From positions 2,418,001-2,482,000 of the forward strand of contig NZ_CP011663.1 of assembly GCF_001020205.1 (NCBI RefSeq): 64,000 nt of DNA. Reading direction: 5' to 3'. Shown here in pieces: positions 43,391 to 53,682 of this stretch. The notes beneath the pieces are model-generated. The model searched no databases, was not told where the DNA came from, and saw only the letters and a list, made by a program, of their open reading frames with translations. A program made the position numbers and the translations under genes. Position 1 is the first letter of the stretch. Each line of letters opens with the position of its first letter. Origin of the DNA: Clostridium sporogenes (GTDB lineage: Bacteria; Bacillota; Clostridia; Clostridiales; Clostridiaceae).

Positions 43391-43883
43391 ATATTATTGA
43401 TATGAAATGAACCATTCCTCCAGATAATAATGCTACTACAGCACCTATTATAGTTCCAATACCAGCCCCTTTTATATGATGCCACGGACTTCTATATTCT
43501 TTATCCATATCCTCTGTACCAGGTATTCTAGTTTTTTTACTGTGACAAAAAAGACCTATATCTAAAACAATCATATCATAAATATTTACTACAAAAAACA
43601 AAGTAAACACATGAATGTAGGCTTTTGAAAAACTTTTAGCTCCTGAAAAGTAAGCTACTACAGCGAAAATAATAGCAAACATAAAAACTGCGATTATTTT
43701 TACTGTTAAATGCTTTTTTTCTTTTTTCTGTATAGCATCTTTATATTGTGGTAGACTTTCCACCCTTTTTCTAATCTCTGTAGGATATGACATAATATGT
43801 TTGATTGGTTCCTTATATAGTGATGGTAAAATCATAAGCGTAAATAGTACGCATGCAATAAAACATTCTATGGCTAAAATCAT
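43389..43883 (-). CDS. Conserved membrane protein, function unknown
   Basis: The start at 43883 (GGGGTGAGAAA ribosome binding site) gives 164 residues and four predicted helices (about 4-20, 63-82, 91-110 and 142-162). An acidic/basic loop KKTRIPGTEDMDKEYRSPWHH precedes the last helix. I do not recognise the family. It precedes repeat copy 2 and is convergent with the lipoprotein gene. Confidence 0.65.
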   Translation of the reverse strand: MILAIECFIACVLFTLMILPSLYKEPIKHIMSYPTEIRKRVESLPQYKDAIQKKEKKHLTVKIIAVFMFAIIFAVVAYFSGAKSFSKAYIHVFTLFFVVNIYDMIVLDIGLFCHSKKTRIPGTEDMDKEYRSPWHHIKGAGIGTIIGAVVALLSGGMVHFISII

Positions 43884-43925
43884 TTTCTCACCCCATTGCA
43901 TAGATAATTTTGATTTGTAAATAAA

Positions 43926-44540
43926 CTATTCCTTATAATCATCAACATCAAATTCATAATTTTTATAATAATACTTACGATCTTCTTCTGTAATTTCACG
44001 AATAACTTTACATGGATTTCCTATTGCTATCACATTGTCTGGAATGTCTTTTGTAACAACACTTCCCGAACCAATAACAACGTTATTTCCAATATGAACT
44101 CCGGGATTTACAACAACATTTCCTCCCAGCCACACATTATCTCCTATTGTTATACCAATTCCATATTCATATCCAGAATTTCGTGAATCAGGATGTATGG
44201 GATGACCTGCTGTGTACAAAGAAACATTTGGAGCAAATTGTACATTATTACCTATAATTACTTTTCCCACATCTAGAATTGTACAGTTGTAATTTGCAAA
44301 AAAGTTATCTCCAACCTGAATATTCTTTCCATAATCACAATAAAAGGGTGCCTCTATATGTACATCTGCACCTGCTTTTCCAAGAATATCTCTTATTAAT
44401 TTGCAGATTTTTCCATGTTCATCTGGGAAGCAATGGTTATACTCATAAATTTTCTTTTTATTTGCCATTCGTTCTTCTGGTAATCCATCTAAGCACGCTT
44501 TATATGGAAGCCCTGCTAACATTCTATCTTTCTGATTCAT
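43926..44540 (-). CDS. Sugar O-acetyltransferase (maltose/galactoside type)
   Basis: Start at 44540 with GGAG 6 bases upstream gives 204 residues. The N-terminal DRMLAGLPYKA segment and left-handed beta-helix hexapeptides (GNNVQFAPNV, IGDNVWLGGNVVV, IGNNVVIGSGSVVTKDIP) are typical of Maa/LacA; the active-site histidine is in LYTAGHPIHPDSR. Acetyl-CoA-dependent sugar acetylation. Confidence 0.9.
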   Translation of the reverse strand: MNQKDRMLAGLPYKACLDGLPEERMANKKKIYEYNHCFPDEHGKICKLIRDILGKAGADVHIEAPFYCDYGKNIQVGDNFFANYNCTILDVGKVIIGNNVQFAPNVSLYTAGHPIHPDSRNSGYEYGIGITIGDNVWLGGNVVVNPGVHIGNNVVIGSGSVVTKDIPDNVIAIGNPCKVIREITEEDRKYYYKNYEFDVDDYKE

Positions 44541-44637
44541 AATTGTCTCCACCTTCCACATTATATTAATATTGAAAATAAATTTCACTTTATCTTTTAA
44601 CTTACATTATACCATTTTGAAAGCGATACTAGAACTC

Positions 44638-45580
44638 ATTCAAGGGCCATTGAGGCAGATATAGCTAACATAATAATTCATGTTGCTAAAATAAAACTAA
44701 TCAAAATGCTACTGTTGTTAAAAATCTTTCTGAAAGCTCTAACACCCCTTTAACCTTTGTAGCTAAAGATGATATTGCATGGACTCTTAACATTCGTGGA
44801 AATCATATTGAATTTTTCCCACTAATTTTATTATTATTACAATGGATTAGGTGCATCTATTCATCAATGAAAATAAATTAAATGATGAAATTAAATCAAA
44901 TCTTAAGGAAAATGGTGCATTATTTATACATCCATATAATAAAATATACAAAGAAGTTAAAAAGTTCACTAACTCTGATGTAGTTTTAGTCCATGCAGAT
45001 AGAATGAATTATGAATTATACAATAATACAGACAAAGAAGTTATTAAAGAAATAAGTTCTTCTAATAAACTAGATGCGTTCCCTGCAGAACAAGGTAGAT
45101 TTATTCGTCCAAGTTTTGAACCTATTTCTTCATTTGGTAAACATGCTACCATAGTAACATGCATCTTGCTCATGGAAAATTCCTTTATGATTGTAACGGT
45201 ATGACTTTGGACATCCTTGCATGTACTCCATTCTAAAATAGAAACTTAAACTTTAATCATGATACTGACCACGGTGTTGGATATTTGATGAACATTCATG
45301 AAGCACCAACTGGATTTAGGTGGCAATACCGTTCAAAGGAAACTCATCGCTTTGAAGAAGGTATAGTTATTACTGATGAACCGGGAATTTATATAGCAGG
45401 CTCACATGGAATACGTATTGAAAATGAAATTCTTGTATGCAAGGGCGAACATAATGAATACGGCCAATTCATATACTTTGAACCAATTAGTTATGGCCTA
45501 TAGATCTATACGCAATAATTTCTGACCTTATGACTATAGAAGAAAAAAAATGGTTAAAAGAACATACTAGAGAAACTTAA
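44638..45580 (+). pseudogene. Decayed Xaa-Pro aminopeptidase (M24/PepP family)
   Basis: Pieces of one peptidase can be read in different frames: IAWTLNIRGN at 44770-44800, a creatinase-N-like stretch 44851-45204 ending FIRPSFEPISSFGKHA, then HGVGYLMNIHEAP near 45270-45305 and TDEPGIYIAGSHGIRIENEI at 45375-45430 with the metal-ligand glutamates, and the end LMTIEEKKWLKEHTRET to 45580. Several frameshifts and a deletion of much of the catalytic domain have occurred. It is next to the peptide transporter and probably once supplied amino acids from imported peptides. Confidence 0.8.
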
Positions 45581-45630
45581 TAATTGTAAAAATTTAATAA
45601 TTATAAATAATAGAAGGAAGGTATTTCACA

Positions 45631-47037
45631 ATGTCTGAAAAAAAACAAAAACACCCTATTGGATTATGGCTAGTAAATATCTCTATCGCTTTACAAAGTT
45701 ATGCAGCTTATGCAGTAGTTTCAATATTAATACTATTTTTAACAGCTGATGTAAGCAAAAATGGACTTGGTCTAAGTGTACCAAAAGCCGCTGCTATCAT
45801 AGGTTTATATCAAGGTATAAACTATATGGGTTCCCTAGTTGGTGGATATATAACTGATAAATGGCTTGGAATCCAGAAATCACTAATATTAGGTTGTTTT
45901 CTAACTGCTTGTGGTTATTTGGCGCTATTTTTTGCCAAACCAAATATTGGTAGTGTCTGGCTGGGACTTATTATCCTAATTATTGCTGGTGCATTTTTCA
46001 AGGCACAAATTAGTAGCCTTGTAGGTGAACTTTATAGCAAAAATGAATTGTCTAAAAAAGATGCTGCCTATAGCATATTTTATATGTTTATAAATATCGG
46101 TGCTTTTTTTGGACCTATAATTGCTGGTTTAATTTCTGATAAATGGTTCGCTAAAGTAGCCGCTAATGGTGAGATCGCAGCCTATGGTTATAAATACATT
46201 TTTCTTATGTGTACTTTGATAATGATATTTATAGGTATCTTTATTTGGATTGTATCTCCTAAATGGCTAGGTGAGACAGGAAAATACCCAGCTTCCAAAA
46301 ATAAAAAAACTTCCACAGAATCCGTAAGCACAAAATCAACAGAAAAAGTTAAAGCACAACCTTTGACACAATTAGAAAAAAATCGTATTAAAGCAATGAT
46401 TGTGATGTTTGTGTTTGTCATTATATTTTGGTCAGCATGGGATCAAACTGCTACCTCCTTCTCTTTACTTGCAAATAAACTTGTAAACAGAACCATCGGT
46501 GGATTTACAATGCCTGTACCTTGGCTTACTTCTATTAATGCAATCTTTTGCGTAGTATTATCACCAATAATTGCCAATGTATGGTTGAAACTTGGAAATA
46601 GTAAAAAGGGAGACTTATCAGTTCCTACTAAAATGGGACTTGGAATGATTTTAACAGGTATTGCCTTCTTAACCTTAATACTAGGTATATCAACATTAGG
46701 TGGTGTTTTAGACGGAAGTAAACAAATGAACATACTTTTCATCATTGTAGCTTACTTTTTATTAACAGTAGGAGAACTTTGCCTATCTCCAATAGGAATG
46801 GCAATGTTCAATAAATTAGCTCCTGCAAAATACGGCTCCCTAGCAATGGGTGCATGGTACTTAAGCTTCTTCTTTTCAAGCATAATTTCAGGAAAACTTG
46901 CAGGGTTTACAGATACTTTAGGATATACCCAAATATTTGGCTTAATATCTGGCATTGTAATAGTATTTGGTGTAATTCTAATTTTATTACGAAATGGATT
47001 ATTAAAACTAATGTCTCTAGATGAATTAGATAAATAA
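45631..47037 (+). CDS. POT/PTR family proton-dependent peptide transporter
   Basis: The 468-residue transporter has twelve to fourteen helices. The PTR signature is partly visible in GLYQGINYMGSLVGGYITDK and the conserved FYMFINIGAFFGP segment; WDQTATSFSL lies in the central loop and PIGMAMFNKLAP late. It imports di- and tripeptides with protons. AGAAGG ribosome binding site. Preceded by a decayed peptidase gene on the same strand. Confidence 0.9.
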   Translation: MSEKKQKHPIGLWLVNISIALQSYAAYAVVSILILFLTADVSKNGLGLSVPKAAAIIGLYQGINYMGSLVGGYITDKWLGIQKSLILGCFLTACGYLALFFAKPNIGSVWLGLIILIIAGAFFKAQISSLVGELYSKNELSKKDAAYSIFYMFINIGAFFGPIIAGLISDKWFAKVAANGEIAAYGYKYIFLMCTLIMIFIGIFIWIVSPKWLGETGKYPASKNKKTSTESVSTKSTEKVKAQPLTQLEKNRIKAMIVMFVFVIIFWSAWDQTATSFSLLANKLVNRTIGGFTMPVPWLTSINAIFCVVLSPIIANVWLKLGNSKKGDLSVPTKMGLGMILTGIAFLTLILGISTLGGVLDGSKQMNILFIIVAYFLLTVGELCLSPIGMAMFNKLAPAKYGSLAMGAWYLSFFFSSIISGKLAGFTDTLGYTQIFGLISGIVIVFGVILILLRNGLLKLMSLDELDK

Positions 47038-47062
47038 TAACATAAAACAGTATTACAAAACA

Positions 47063-47107
47063 AAAACCTATCTTAAGCATTATATTTAAATAGCTAAGAT
47101 AGGTTTT
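47063..47107 (+). terminator. Terminator of the peptide transporter gene
   Basis: AAAACCTATCTTA pairs perfectly with TAAGATAGGTTTT over 13 bp. It lies 26 bases after the stop. Confidence 0.85.
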
Positions 47108-47139
47108 AAAGTTAAAATTTATTGGAAAATATTTCATTC

Positions 47140-47880
47140 TTAAATATAACATTCATATAAAAAGGTTTCAGTATTTTTATCTATAGATTCTCTTCTATTG
47201 AAATCATTGAATACATGGCTCCCTTTAAATCCTGCTTTTAATATCAGCTCCTCTAATTCTCCAGAATCATATAATTTTATACGAAAATCCATTTCTTCTT
47301 TACCTAGTAAATTATCACCATCATATAACTCATATAAACTTGGTGTGGATAATATTTTTTTGTGTTTATCATAAAAACTTTTACTTTTAAAGATTATATC
47401 ATAACCTTCTTTGGTCTTTACGTGACTATTTTCAAGGTACTCTTCCCTATCAGAAATTATATTAGCGGTTGTCTCAGCAGCAAAAACAAACTTGCCTTTT
47501 GGTGCTAGTGCTTCCTTCATTTTTACCAGCACATTAAAGGCAATATCCTCATCAAGAAATAATGAAAATGAACCAGATGTAATAAAAATATAATTATATT
47601 TTTCCTTTGGAGAAAATTTTTCAATAGAACTTTGAAAAACCTTTGCCTTGGGAGCTTTTTTATAAAGTTCTTTTAGCATTTCTTCTGACATATCAAATCC
47701 AGTAATATTAAAGCCTCTTTCTAAAAAAGGTACTAGAAATCTACCACTTCCACAAAGTGGTTCTAGTATTTTCATCTCCTTTTTTGCATATTGTAAATAA
47801 AATTGCAGCTCATCTTCTGGTGCATGAGGATGTAGTAACTCATACATTACTGTACATAAACTTCCATAATAATTAATCAT
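47140..47880 (-). CDS. Class I SAM-dependent methyltransferase
   Basis: The 246-residue protein has motif I ILEPLCGSGRFLVPFLERG near 37-55 and GFDMSEEML as the acidic loop; the substrate is unknown. Its ribosome binding site lies in the last codons of the AraC-type regulator gene 6 bases upstream, so both are one operon and the regulator may govern this enzyme. Confidence 0.85.
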   Translation of the reverse strand: MINYYGSLCTVMYELLHPHAPEDELQFYLQYAKKEMKILEPLCGSGRFLVPFLERGFNITGFDMSEEMLKELYKKAPKAKVFQSSIEKFSPKEKYNYIFITSGSFSLFLDEDIAFNVLVKMKEALAPKGKFVFAAETTANIISDREEYLENSHVKTKEGYDIIFKSKSFYDKHKKILSTPSLYELYDGDNLLGKEEMDFRIKLYDSGELEELILKAGFKGSHVFNDFNRRESIDKNTETFLYECYI

Positions 47881-47886
47881 TTAATA

Positions 47887-48777
47887 TCACCTTTCCAACT
47901 TTTTTATTGGCACATAAATATCCATAACTGTGTCTGGTCTTAAATGACATCTTTCATCATAAAATTCAAAATCCAATTTTTCTTCATCATATTCGTAATC
48001 ATTATTTTTAAACCATTCATCAAATATATATTTCCATGATTCTTTAATAATCTTTGCAAATTCCCTTTGATCTTTGCTGTCTACCGTATTAACAGGATTT
48101 GTAGTAAATACTGCATACTGAGCCTTTGGTACTTCAACAGTTATCATATCAGAAGTTACCTTAGAAAAATCCTCAACAATAACCCCTAATAAATAGGTTA
48201 TATCCCCACTATCAGAACAAGGTATGCATAATCCAACTTCCCCATGTTTTAATGGTGATAAAATTTTATATAGTTTACTTTCTAAATTTTCTCCATTATA
48301 ATTGCTCCAAAAGGAGGCCACATCCTTTGTATATTTACTATCTGCCACATTAGTTTTAATACCATATCCAGCAACTTTAAATCCATGCTTTTTAACAATA
48401 TATGGGTCATTCATAAACTTACTTAGGATTAAATTATTTTCACTTTTGTAATAGGATTTCATTTTTTTAATATATTGACTTGGACTACATCCAAACTCTT
48501 TTCTAAAGGCTCTTGCAAAACTACTTGGAGTTTCAAATCCCCACTTAAAGGCAACATCTATTATTTTTTTACCTTCTAATAAATCTATAGTAGATAAAGA
48601 AAGTCTCCTTTTTCTTACATATTCCATTAAGGGCATACCCTTTAAAAAAGAAAAAACTCTGCAGAAATGATATGATGAGTACCCTATTTCCTGTGTAATT
48701 TCTTTAAGTGTAAGAGGCTCTTTAATATGCTCTTCTATATAATCAATACAATTTTCTATATCTTTTCTATAATTCAT
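47887..48777 (-). CDS. AraC family regulator with GyrI-like effector domain
   Basis: The 296-residue protein has the N-terminal pair of AraC helix-turn-helix motifs (about 8-105, with GFETPSSFARAFRKEFGCSPSQY) and a C-terminal GyrI-like small-molecule-binding domain (about 125-296, ending VMDIYVPIKK). This Rob/SoxS-like combination senses hydrophobic cations or drugs in known members. First gene of the operon with the methyltransferase. Confidence 0.88.
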   Translation of the reverse strand: MNYRKDIENCIDYIEEHIKEPLTLKEITQEIGYSSYHFCRVFSFLKGMPLMEYVRKRRLSLSTIDLLEGKKIIDVAFKWGFETPSSFARAFRKEFGCSPSQYIKKMKSYYKSENNLILSKFMNDPYIVKKHGFKVAGYGIKTNVADSKYTKDVASFWSNYNGENLESKLYKILSPLKHGEVGLCIPCSDSGDITYLLGVIVEDFSKVTSDMITVEVPKAQYAVFTTNPVNTVDSKDQREFAKIIKESWKYIFDEWFKNNDYEYDEEKLDFEFYDERCHLRPDTVMDIYVPIKKLER

Positions 48778-49056
48778 TAAATACTCACCTACTTTATAAA
48801 GCTATTATTATGATATAACAAAACAAAATATTTTTCTGTTCTTATTTTGCTATTTTTAAAACTGACCGTAAAGATTATAAAATATTCTTCTTTTGCTTAA
48901 TTCTAAAATAATATTAATTTTATTAAAAGTAAATATATTCAATACCCATGTCAAAATGACCACTAAAAATGGATACCATTATATTGTAATTAATGTTATA
49001 ATCCAACTATACTTACAGCATAATCTAATATATAATTGTAAAACAGGAGGCATTAT

Positions 49057-49578
49057 ATGAAAAACAAGTCTAAAATATTAGTACCTTTAGTACTCATCCT
49101 ATCATTAAATTTAATAGGTTGTGGAGTAAATTCTGAAAAAAAATTAAAGGAGAATGCGAAGAATAGTTCTAAGGTTGAAACATATGATTTGATAAAATAT
49201 AAAGACACATATGTAGGTGATAATAGTTCTGTAGGAAGTATTATAAAAAATTTACCTGCCAATGAATATAGTGCTGGATTTAGCCTACAAACTACTAAAG
49301 AACCTTATGAAATAACCGTTAACTATAAAACAAATGAAAATTTAGGAGAAGAAAATTATAATAAATTTTGGAATGATAAAAAAGCTAACAATTTTTTAGA
49401 AAAGAATGCAGTGGTATTATTATATCTTATATCAAATGCTGAAATTATTAAATTTAATGTAGAGAATATAGGAGAAAAATCCTATAAATATGATAGAAAA
49501 AATTTAGAACAAAAATATGGGAACTTAAGAAACCTATTTAAAGATAATGATTCATTAAATAAATTTTTAAATAATTAG
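49057..49578 (+). CDS. DUF4825 lipoprotein
   Basis: The 173-residue protein has a lipobox NLIGC (C22). After a linker it has YKDTYVGDNSSVGSIIKNLP and YEITVNYKTN then NAVVLLYLISNAEIIKFNV, the pattern of DUF4825, often seen near anti-sigma or BlaR-type genes. Single gene here; AGGAGG ribosome binding site. Confidence 0.7.
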   Translation: MKNKSKILVPLVLILSLNLIGCGVNSEKKLKENAKNSSKVETYDLIKYKDTYVGDNSSVGSIIKNLPANEYSAGFSLQTTKEPYEITVNYKTNENLGEENYNKFWNDKKANNFLEKNAVVLLYLISNAEIIKFNVENIGEKSYKYDRKNLEQKYGNLRNLFKDNDSLNKFLNN

Positions 49579-49636
49579 TATTTTATAATAAATATATAAC
49601 AAACACTCATATACTTATAGAATTTCAGTAAAAAAC

Positions 49637-49675
49637 AAAAAACTAGATATGTATATAAACCCATTCTAGTTTTTT
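49637..49675. terminator. Bidirectional terminator
   Basis: AAAAAACTAGA and TCTAGTTTTTT form an 11-bp perfect stem between the convergent DUF4825 and reductase genes. Confidence 0.85.
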
Positions 49676-49687
49676 GCAAAAGTTTAT

Positions 49688-51685
49688 TTAAATATTTTTA
49701 GCGACTTCATATGCACTCCAAATAGCATACATAATATTTTGAACTTTATTAGCATCTCCAATTAGTCTTGCATTTGGAATATCAAATCTAACTTCACTAT
49801 ATAAGTCTTTTTCAGATAAATATCCAATAGCTACAACAGCACTATCAGCATTAATAATTGATTCTTCTCCATTTGTATTTAAAACAAATCCTTCATCTGT
49901 TTTCTTGCTGATATAGGAGCTTGTCTTAACATCAATCTTATTGAATTTAATTAAATCAACAAGCATATCGTGGTTTGCATGACATAAAGGTCCACCTACT
50001 TGCAGGATATCATTTTGCATCTCTACAATTGTAATCTCTTTACCTTGTTGTTTTAACCAAAGAGCTGTTTCACATCCAACAAGTCCTCCACCAATCACAA
50101 TAACTTTTTCACCAACAGTTTTTCTTTCCATTAACACATCTTCTGCTGAATAAACCTTATCTGCTCCTTCAATAGTCAATGTTCTTGGACTAGAGCCTGT
50201 TGCTAAAAGCACTTCATCCGCTCCAAATTCTTTGATATTTTCCTTTGATGCACCCACATTTAATTTTATTTCAACACCTAAATCTTTCAATATTCCTTCA
50301 TACCATTTAACAAGTGCACGATCATCATCTTTGAAATCTGGAATTCCTCCTGGTACAATATTTCCACCAAGATAACCATTCTTTTCAATCAATGTTACTT
50401 TGTGTCCACGAACAGCTGTAACTCTTGCAGCTTCCATTCCTGCAACACCGCCACCTACAACAAGAACTTTCTTAATCTGTTCTGCTTTTTTTAGTCCATA
50501 CTCTTTTTCACGTCCACAGGCAGGATTTACTGCACAGGATACTGTTGCAAAATTCTGTAATCTTCCCATACACCCTTCTTGACAAGATAAACAAGGTCTA
50601 ACTTTATCATATTTATCTTCAAAAATCTTATTTGGAATTTCTGCATCTGCAAGAAGTGGCCTTCCTAAAGCAATCATATCTGTTTTTCCTGACAAAATTG
50701 CATCACTTGATAGTTCAGGGTCTTCCATTCTTCCTGCTGTAATAATAGGTACATCTACTACCTTTTTAAGTATTTCATTGTATGGAAGGTATAATCCCTT
50801 CTTTTGATACATTGGTGGATGACTCCAATACCATGAATCATAAGACCCAACATCTCCATTTAAAGCATCATATCCTGCTGCAACAAGTATTTTAGCAGCT
50901 TCAATTCCTTCTGGAATATCTCTTCCTTTTTCTTCAAATTCTTCATCTGGTAAGCCACCCTTACACCAATCCTTAATGAAGCTTTTTATACTGTATCTAA
51001 GTGAAACTGGGAAGTCTTGTCCACAACGTTTCTTAATTTCTTGTACAACCTCACAGGCAAATCTTAAACGATTTTCTAATGATCCACCATATTCATCAGT
51101 ACGATGGTTAAAGAAAGAAATAGCAAATTGATCTAATAAGTATCCTTCATGTACTGCATGAATTTCTACACCATCAAATCCGGCTTTTTTTGCAATTTCT
51201 GCTGATTCACCAAAGGCTTTTACATATTCTTTTACTTCTTCTGTAGTTAACTCACGACAAGTTACTCCTGGTAAAAATCTATGTGGAATTTTAGAAGGTG
51301 CTACTGCCACTTTTCCTACAATAGATGGTATACTTACTCTACCAAAGCCTGCTGATAATTGTAAAAATATTTTTGATCCATATGCATGAACTCTTTCTGT
51401 CATTTCATTACCTGTTGTAATAAAGTTTAGAGGGTTAATTGTTGGACATGGCATGGATGGCAGGGCACATTTTTCAATATTGTTTTCCACCATTGTTACA
51501 CCTGTCATAATTAATCCAGTTCCGCCTTTTGCACGTTCTACATAAAACTCAATTCCTCTTTTATTAAAACTGCCATCGGCGTTACACATTCCTCCTGGTC
51601 CCATTGGAGCAAGAACATATCTATTTTTAATCTCCAATTTTCCAATTTTAATTGGGTCGTAAAGTACCTTATACTTATCCTTCAT
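49688..51685 (-). CDS. Old-Yellow-Enzyme/2,4-dienoyl-CoA reductase-type flavin oxidoreductase
   Basis: Start at 51685 (AAGGAG, 7 bases) gives 665 residues. An N-terminal FMN TIM barrel (1-370) has APMGPGGMCNADG and EIHAVHEGYLLDQF with catalytic residues; the four-cysteine cluster CLSCQEGCMGRL and CAVNPACGRE binds 4Fe-4S; then a FAD/NAD domain with VVGGGVAGMEAARV (about 385) and VIGGGLVGCETALW (about 530). It is the architecture of FadH, BaiCD/BaiH and related enoate reductases of anaerobes. Substrate not known. A MerR-type gene lies 97 bases upstream on the same strand. Confidence 0.9.
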   Translation of the reverse strand: MKDKYKVLYDPIKIGKLEIKNRYVLAPMGPGGMCNADGSFNKRGIEFYVERAKGGTGLIMTGVTMVENNIEKCALPSMPCPTINPLNFITTGNEMTERVHAYGSKIFLQLSAGFGRVSIPSIVGKVAVAPSKIPHRFLPGVTCRELTTEEVKEYVKAFGESAEIAKKAGFDGVEIHAVHEGYLLDQFAISFFNHRTDEYGGSLENRLRFACEVVQEIKKRCGQDFPVSLRYSIKSFIKDWCKGGLPDEEFEEKGRDIPEGIEAAKILVAAGYDALNGDVGSYDSWYWSHPPMYQKKGLYLPYNEILKKVVDVPIITAGRMEDPELSSDAILSGKTDMIALGRPLLADAEIPNKIFEDKYDKVRPCLSCQEGCMGRLQNFATVSCAVNPACGREKEYGLKKAEQIKKVLVVGGGVAGMEAARVTAVRGHKVTLIEKNGYLGGNIVPGGIPDFKDDDRALVKWYEGILKDLGVEIKLNVGASKENIKEFGADEVLLATGSSPRTLTIEGADKVYSAEDVLMERKTVGEKVIVIGGGLVGCETALWLKQQGKEITIVEMQNDILQVGGPLCHANHDMLVDLIKFNKIDVKTSSYISKKTDEGFVLNTNGEESIINADSAVVAIGYLSEKDLYSEVRFDIPNARLIGDANKVQNIMYAIWSAYEVAKNI

Positions 51686-51781
51686 TTTCTTTCTCCTTTC
51701 TGAATTCACATTTGTATTTTTTTATTTTCCTGTTACCTTCAGTATAGAGCATAAAGTAGCTTTACTTTCAAGAGGATATTG

Positions 51782-52579
51782 TTATATTTTTATCGAAATC
51801 CATAATTCTATGTATGGATGCAATTTAGCTCCCTTTTCAACCTCAACTAATAATATCTTTCCCCAGGCTATTTCACCTATTTCAAGACCTTTTTTTATTG
51901 CAAATTCAGAAGCCTTTTTAAAAACCTTCTGTGGTTGTTGTGTGAAATCTTCATCTGCCATTACAATTGTATGTATACAAGATGTACTTTTTAGCTCTTT
52001 GGCATATAACCCTAGCGGAAGTTCTAATTCTTCTCGCTTTTTAGTTTTTACCAAATATCCAAAGTTACTCATTCCCATTCTTGAATCAAATACCCCTAGC
52101 TGCACTGTTGGCATTGCTTTTACCCATTCATGAATTATCTTTTGTGAACTACGCTTTTTTGAAAGCCACCCACACTCATCATCACACATAATCGTTACTT
52201 CAGGTGACTTTGCAAATTCATACTTATTCAATAGTTCTTCAATTCTTCTTATGCTAACAAGATGTTCCCCAATAGCATCTGCTAAATTCATATAATATTG
52301 GGCTCTTTTTAAGGCCTCTAATTGATACATTGTTTCTCTTTTTTCTATTAATTTATAATTATTTTCTTCCCCGCCAAATTGTGCAATAATAGTTTTCATA
52401 GGTATTTCCATAGAACGATACTTTGTATAAGAAAGCAATCGAAATACATCTACAACATTATAATAACGATGACCATTTTTTCCTTTTTCCACTTCAATTA
52501 AATGTTCTTTTTCAAAATAGTGAATAGCACTTGTAGTACATCCAAGAATTTCTGCTAAATCTGTAATACTATATCTCAT
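51782..52579 (-). CDS. MerR family transcriptional regulator with large effector domain
   Basis: The start at 52579 has GGAG 6 bases upstream; 265 residues. The N-terminal winged helix ITDLAEILGCTTSAIHYFEK is followed by a coiled-coil dimer helix and a domain of about 130 residues beginning VTIMCDDECGWL that may bind a ligand (GyrI-like fold is possible: residues LPLGLYAKEL and LLVEVEKGAKLHPYIELWI). It probably controls the downstream reductase. Confidence 0.82.
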   Translation of the reverse strand: MRYSITDLAEILGCTTSAIHYFEKEHLIEVEKGKNGHRYYNVVDVFRLLSYTKYRSMEIPMKTIIAQFGGEENNYKLIEKRETMYQLEALKRAQYYMNLADAIGEHLVSIRRIEELLNKYEFAKSPEVTIMCDDECGWLSKKRSSQKIIHEWVKAMPTVQLGVFDSRMGMSNFGYLVKTKKREELELPLGLYAKELKSTSCIHTIVMADEDFTQQPQKVFKKASEFAIKKGLEIGEIAWGKILLVEVEKGAKLHPYIELWISIKI

Positions 52580-52626
52580 AATTTTCTCCTTTCTGCCTAA
52601 AGTCACTTTAGGTATTTGTTAAAAGA

Positions 52627-52920
52627 TTATCCTGCTTCTCTATTAAAATAATTTACTATTCCTTTAATTAGTAACAATAAATTTAAAATAGGGGTTATAT
52701 ATACTAAAAACATAAAGAAGTATCCTATTGATGGATTCGACATACTAGCATTTATTAATCCATTAACAAAGTTAGTTACCTTTTCATTGTCTATTTCATC
52801 CAAATTCTCTTCTATATCATTGAAGGCTTCAAAGGGATCTATATCTTGAGACATGTTGCTTATCTTGTTTATTATAAAGGCCATTGCTCCTATTAAAATA
52901 TTTAAAGTAAAAAAGTTCAT
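52627..52920 (-). CDS. Small membrane protein, unknown
   Basis: From the ATG at 52920 (GAGGTGG, 5 bases) the protein has 97 residues with two hydrophobic segments, about 3-20 and 65-90, separated by an acidic stretch (DIDPFEAFNDIEENLDEID). No family recognised. Confidence 0.6.
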   Translation of the reverse strand: MNFFTLNILIGAMAFIINKISNMSQDIDPFEAFNDIEENLDEIDNEKVTNFVNGLINASMSNPSIGYFFMFLVYITPILNLLLLIKGIVNYFNREAG

Positions 52921-53094
52921 ATTTTCCACCTCTTTAAGTGTATCCTTTAATATTTATTATATATCGAAATCCATCTAAATGATTATATATGATATGTGTT
53001 TTACAACATATTGAATAAAGGCTTTAGATTCTTCTAAGACTTTTAATAATTGTGGTGTTTGAGTAAATTATTCGTTTTTTCATATGCCATATTC

Positions 53095-53544
53095 TTACTC
53101 TCCTAAAAATTTATTAATGCTATTATTTATTGTTACTTCTGAAAATGCTATAATAGTTTCTGTTATTGCATATGAAGATATATCATTTATAAATTCTTCT
53201 ATATCATTTAAAGATTTAACTAATAATTTAACTAAAAAGCATCCATCACCAGCAATTCTATAACACCATTCACTTCGTTTATACTCCTTAATGAATATCT
53301 TGAATTTTTCATACTGTCCATTTTTCATAGTTACCTTGACTATACAATCAATAGACAATCCAAGTTTCTTTTTATTTATTTTAATTGTATACTTTTCAAT
53401 AACCCCATCATCTTCGAGTCTTCTTACTCTTTCAGTAACAGATGGTGGTGAAAGATTTATACGTTTAGATAATTCTCTTATAGATAGTCTACTATCTTTT
53501 TGTAACTCCTGTAAAATTAATACGTCTATTTCATCTAATTTCAT
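53095..53544 (-). CDS. Lrp/AsnC family transcriptional regulator
   Basis: The 149-residue protein has the N-terminal HTH LSIRELSKRINLSPPSVTER and a RAM/effector domain (about 60-145). It is divergent from the CMD gene; a perfect dyad lies between them. The ligand is probably an amino acid. Confidence 0.9.
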   Translation of the reverse strand: MKLDEIDVLILQELQKDSRLSIRELSKRINLSPPSVTERVRRLEDDGVIEKYTIKINKKKLGLSIDCIVKVTMKNGQYEKFKIFIKEYKRSEWCYRIAGDGCFLVKLLVKSLNDIEEFINDISSYAITETIIAFSEVTINNSINKFLGE

Positions 53545-53620
53545 TTGTAACTTCCTCTCTCAAATTATTATTTCAAATGATATATTTATTATTATATTAT
53601 ATATCAATTACAATACAATA

Positions 53621-53647
53621 TTAATATTATAATTTGTATAATATTAA
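53621..53647. promoter_or_regulatory. Perfect 11-bp inverted repeat between lrp-type and CMD genes
   Basis: TTAATATTATA-ATTTG-TATAATATTAA. It is 36 bases before the CMD start and 77 before the Lrp start. An Lrp-type operator with an AT-only centre is plausible. Confidence 0.5.
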
Positions 53648-53682
53648 TTGTTAATAAAATATATTTATAGAGGAGAGATACC

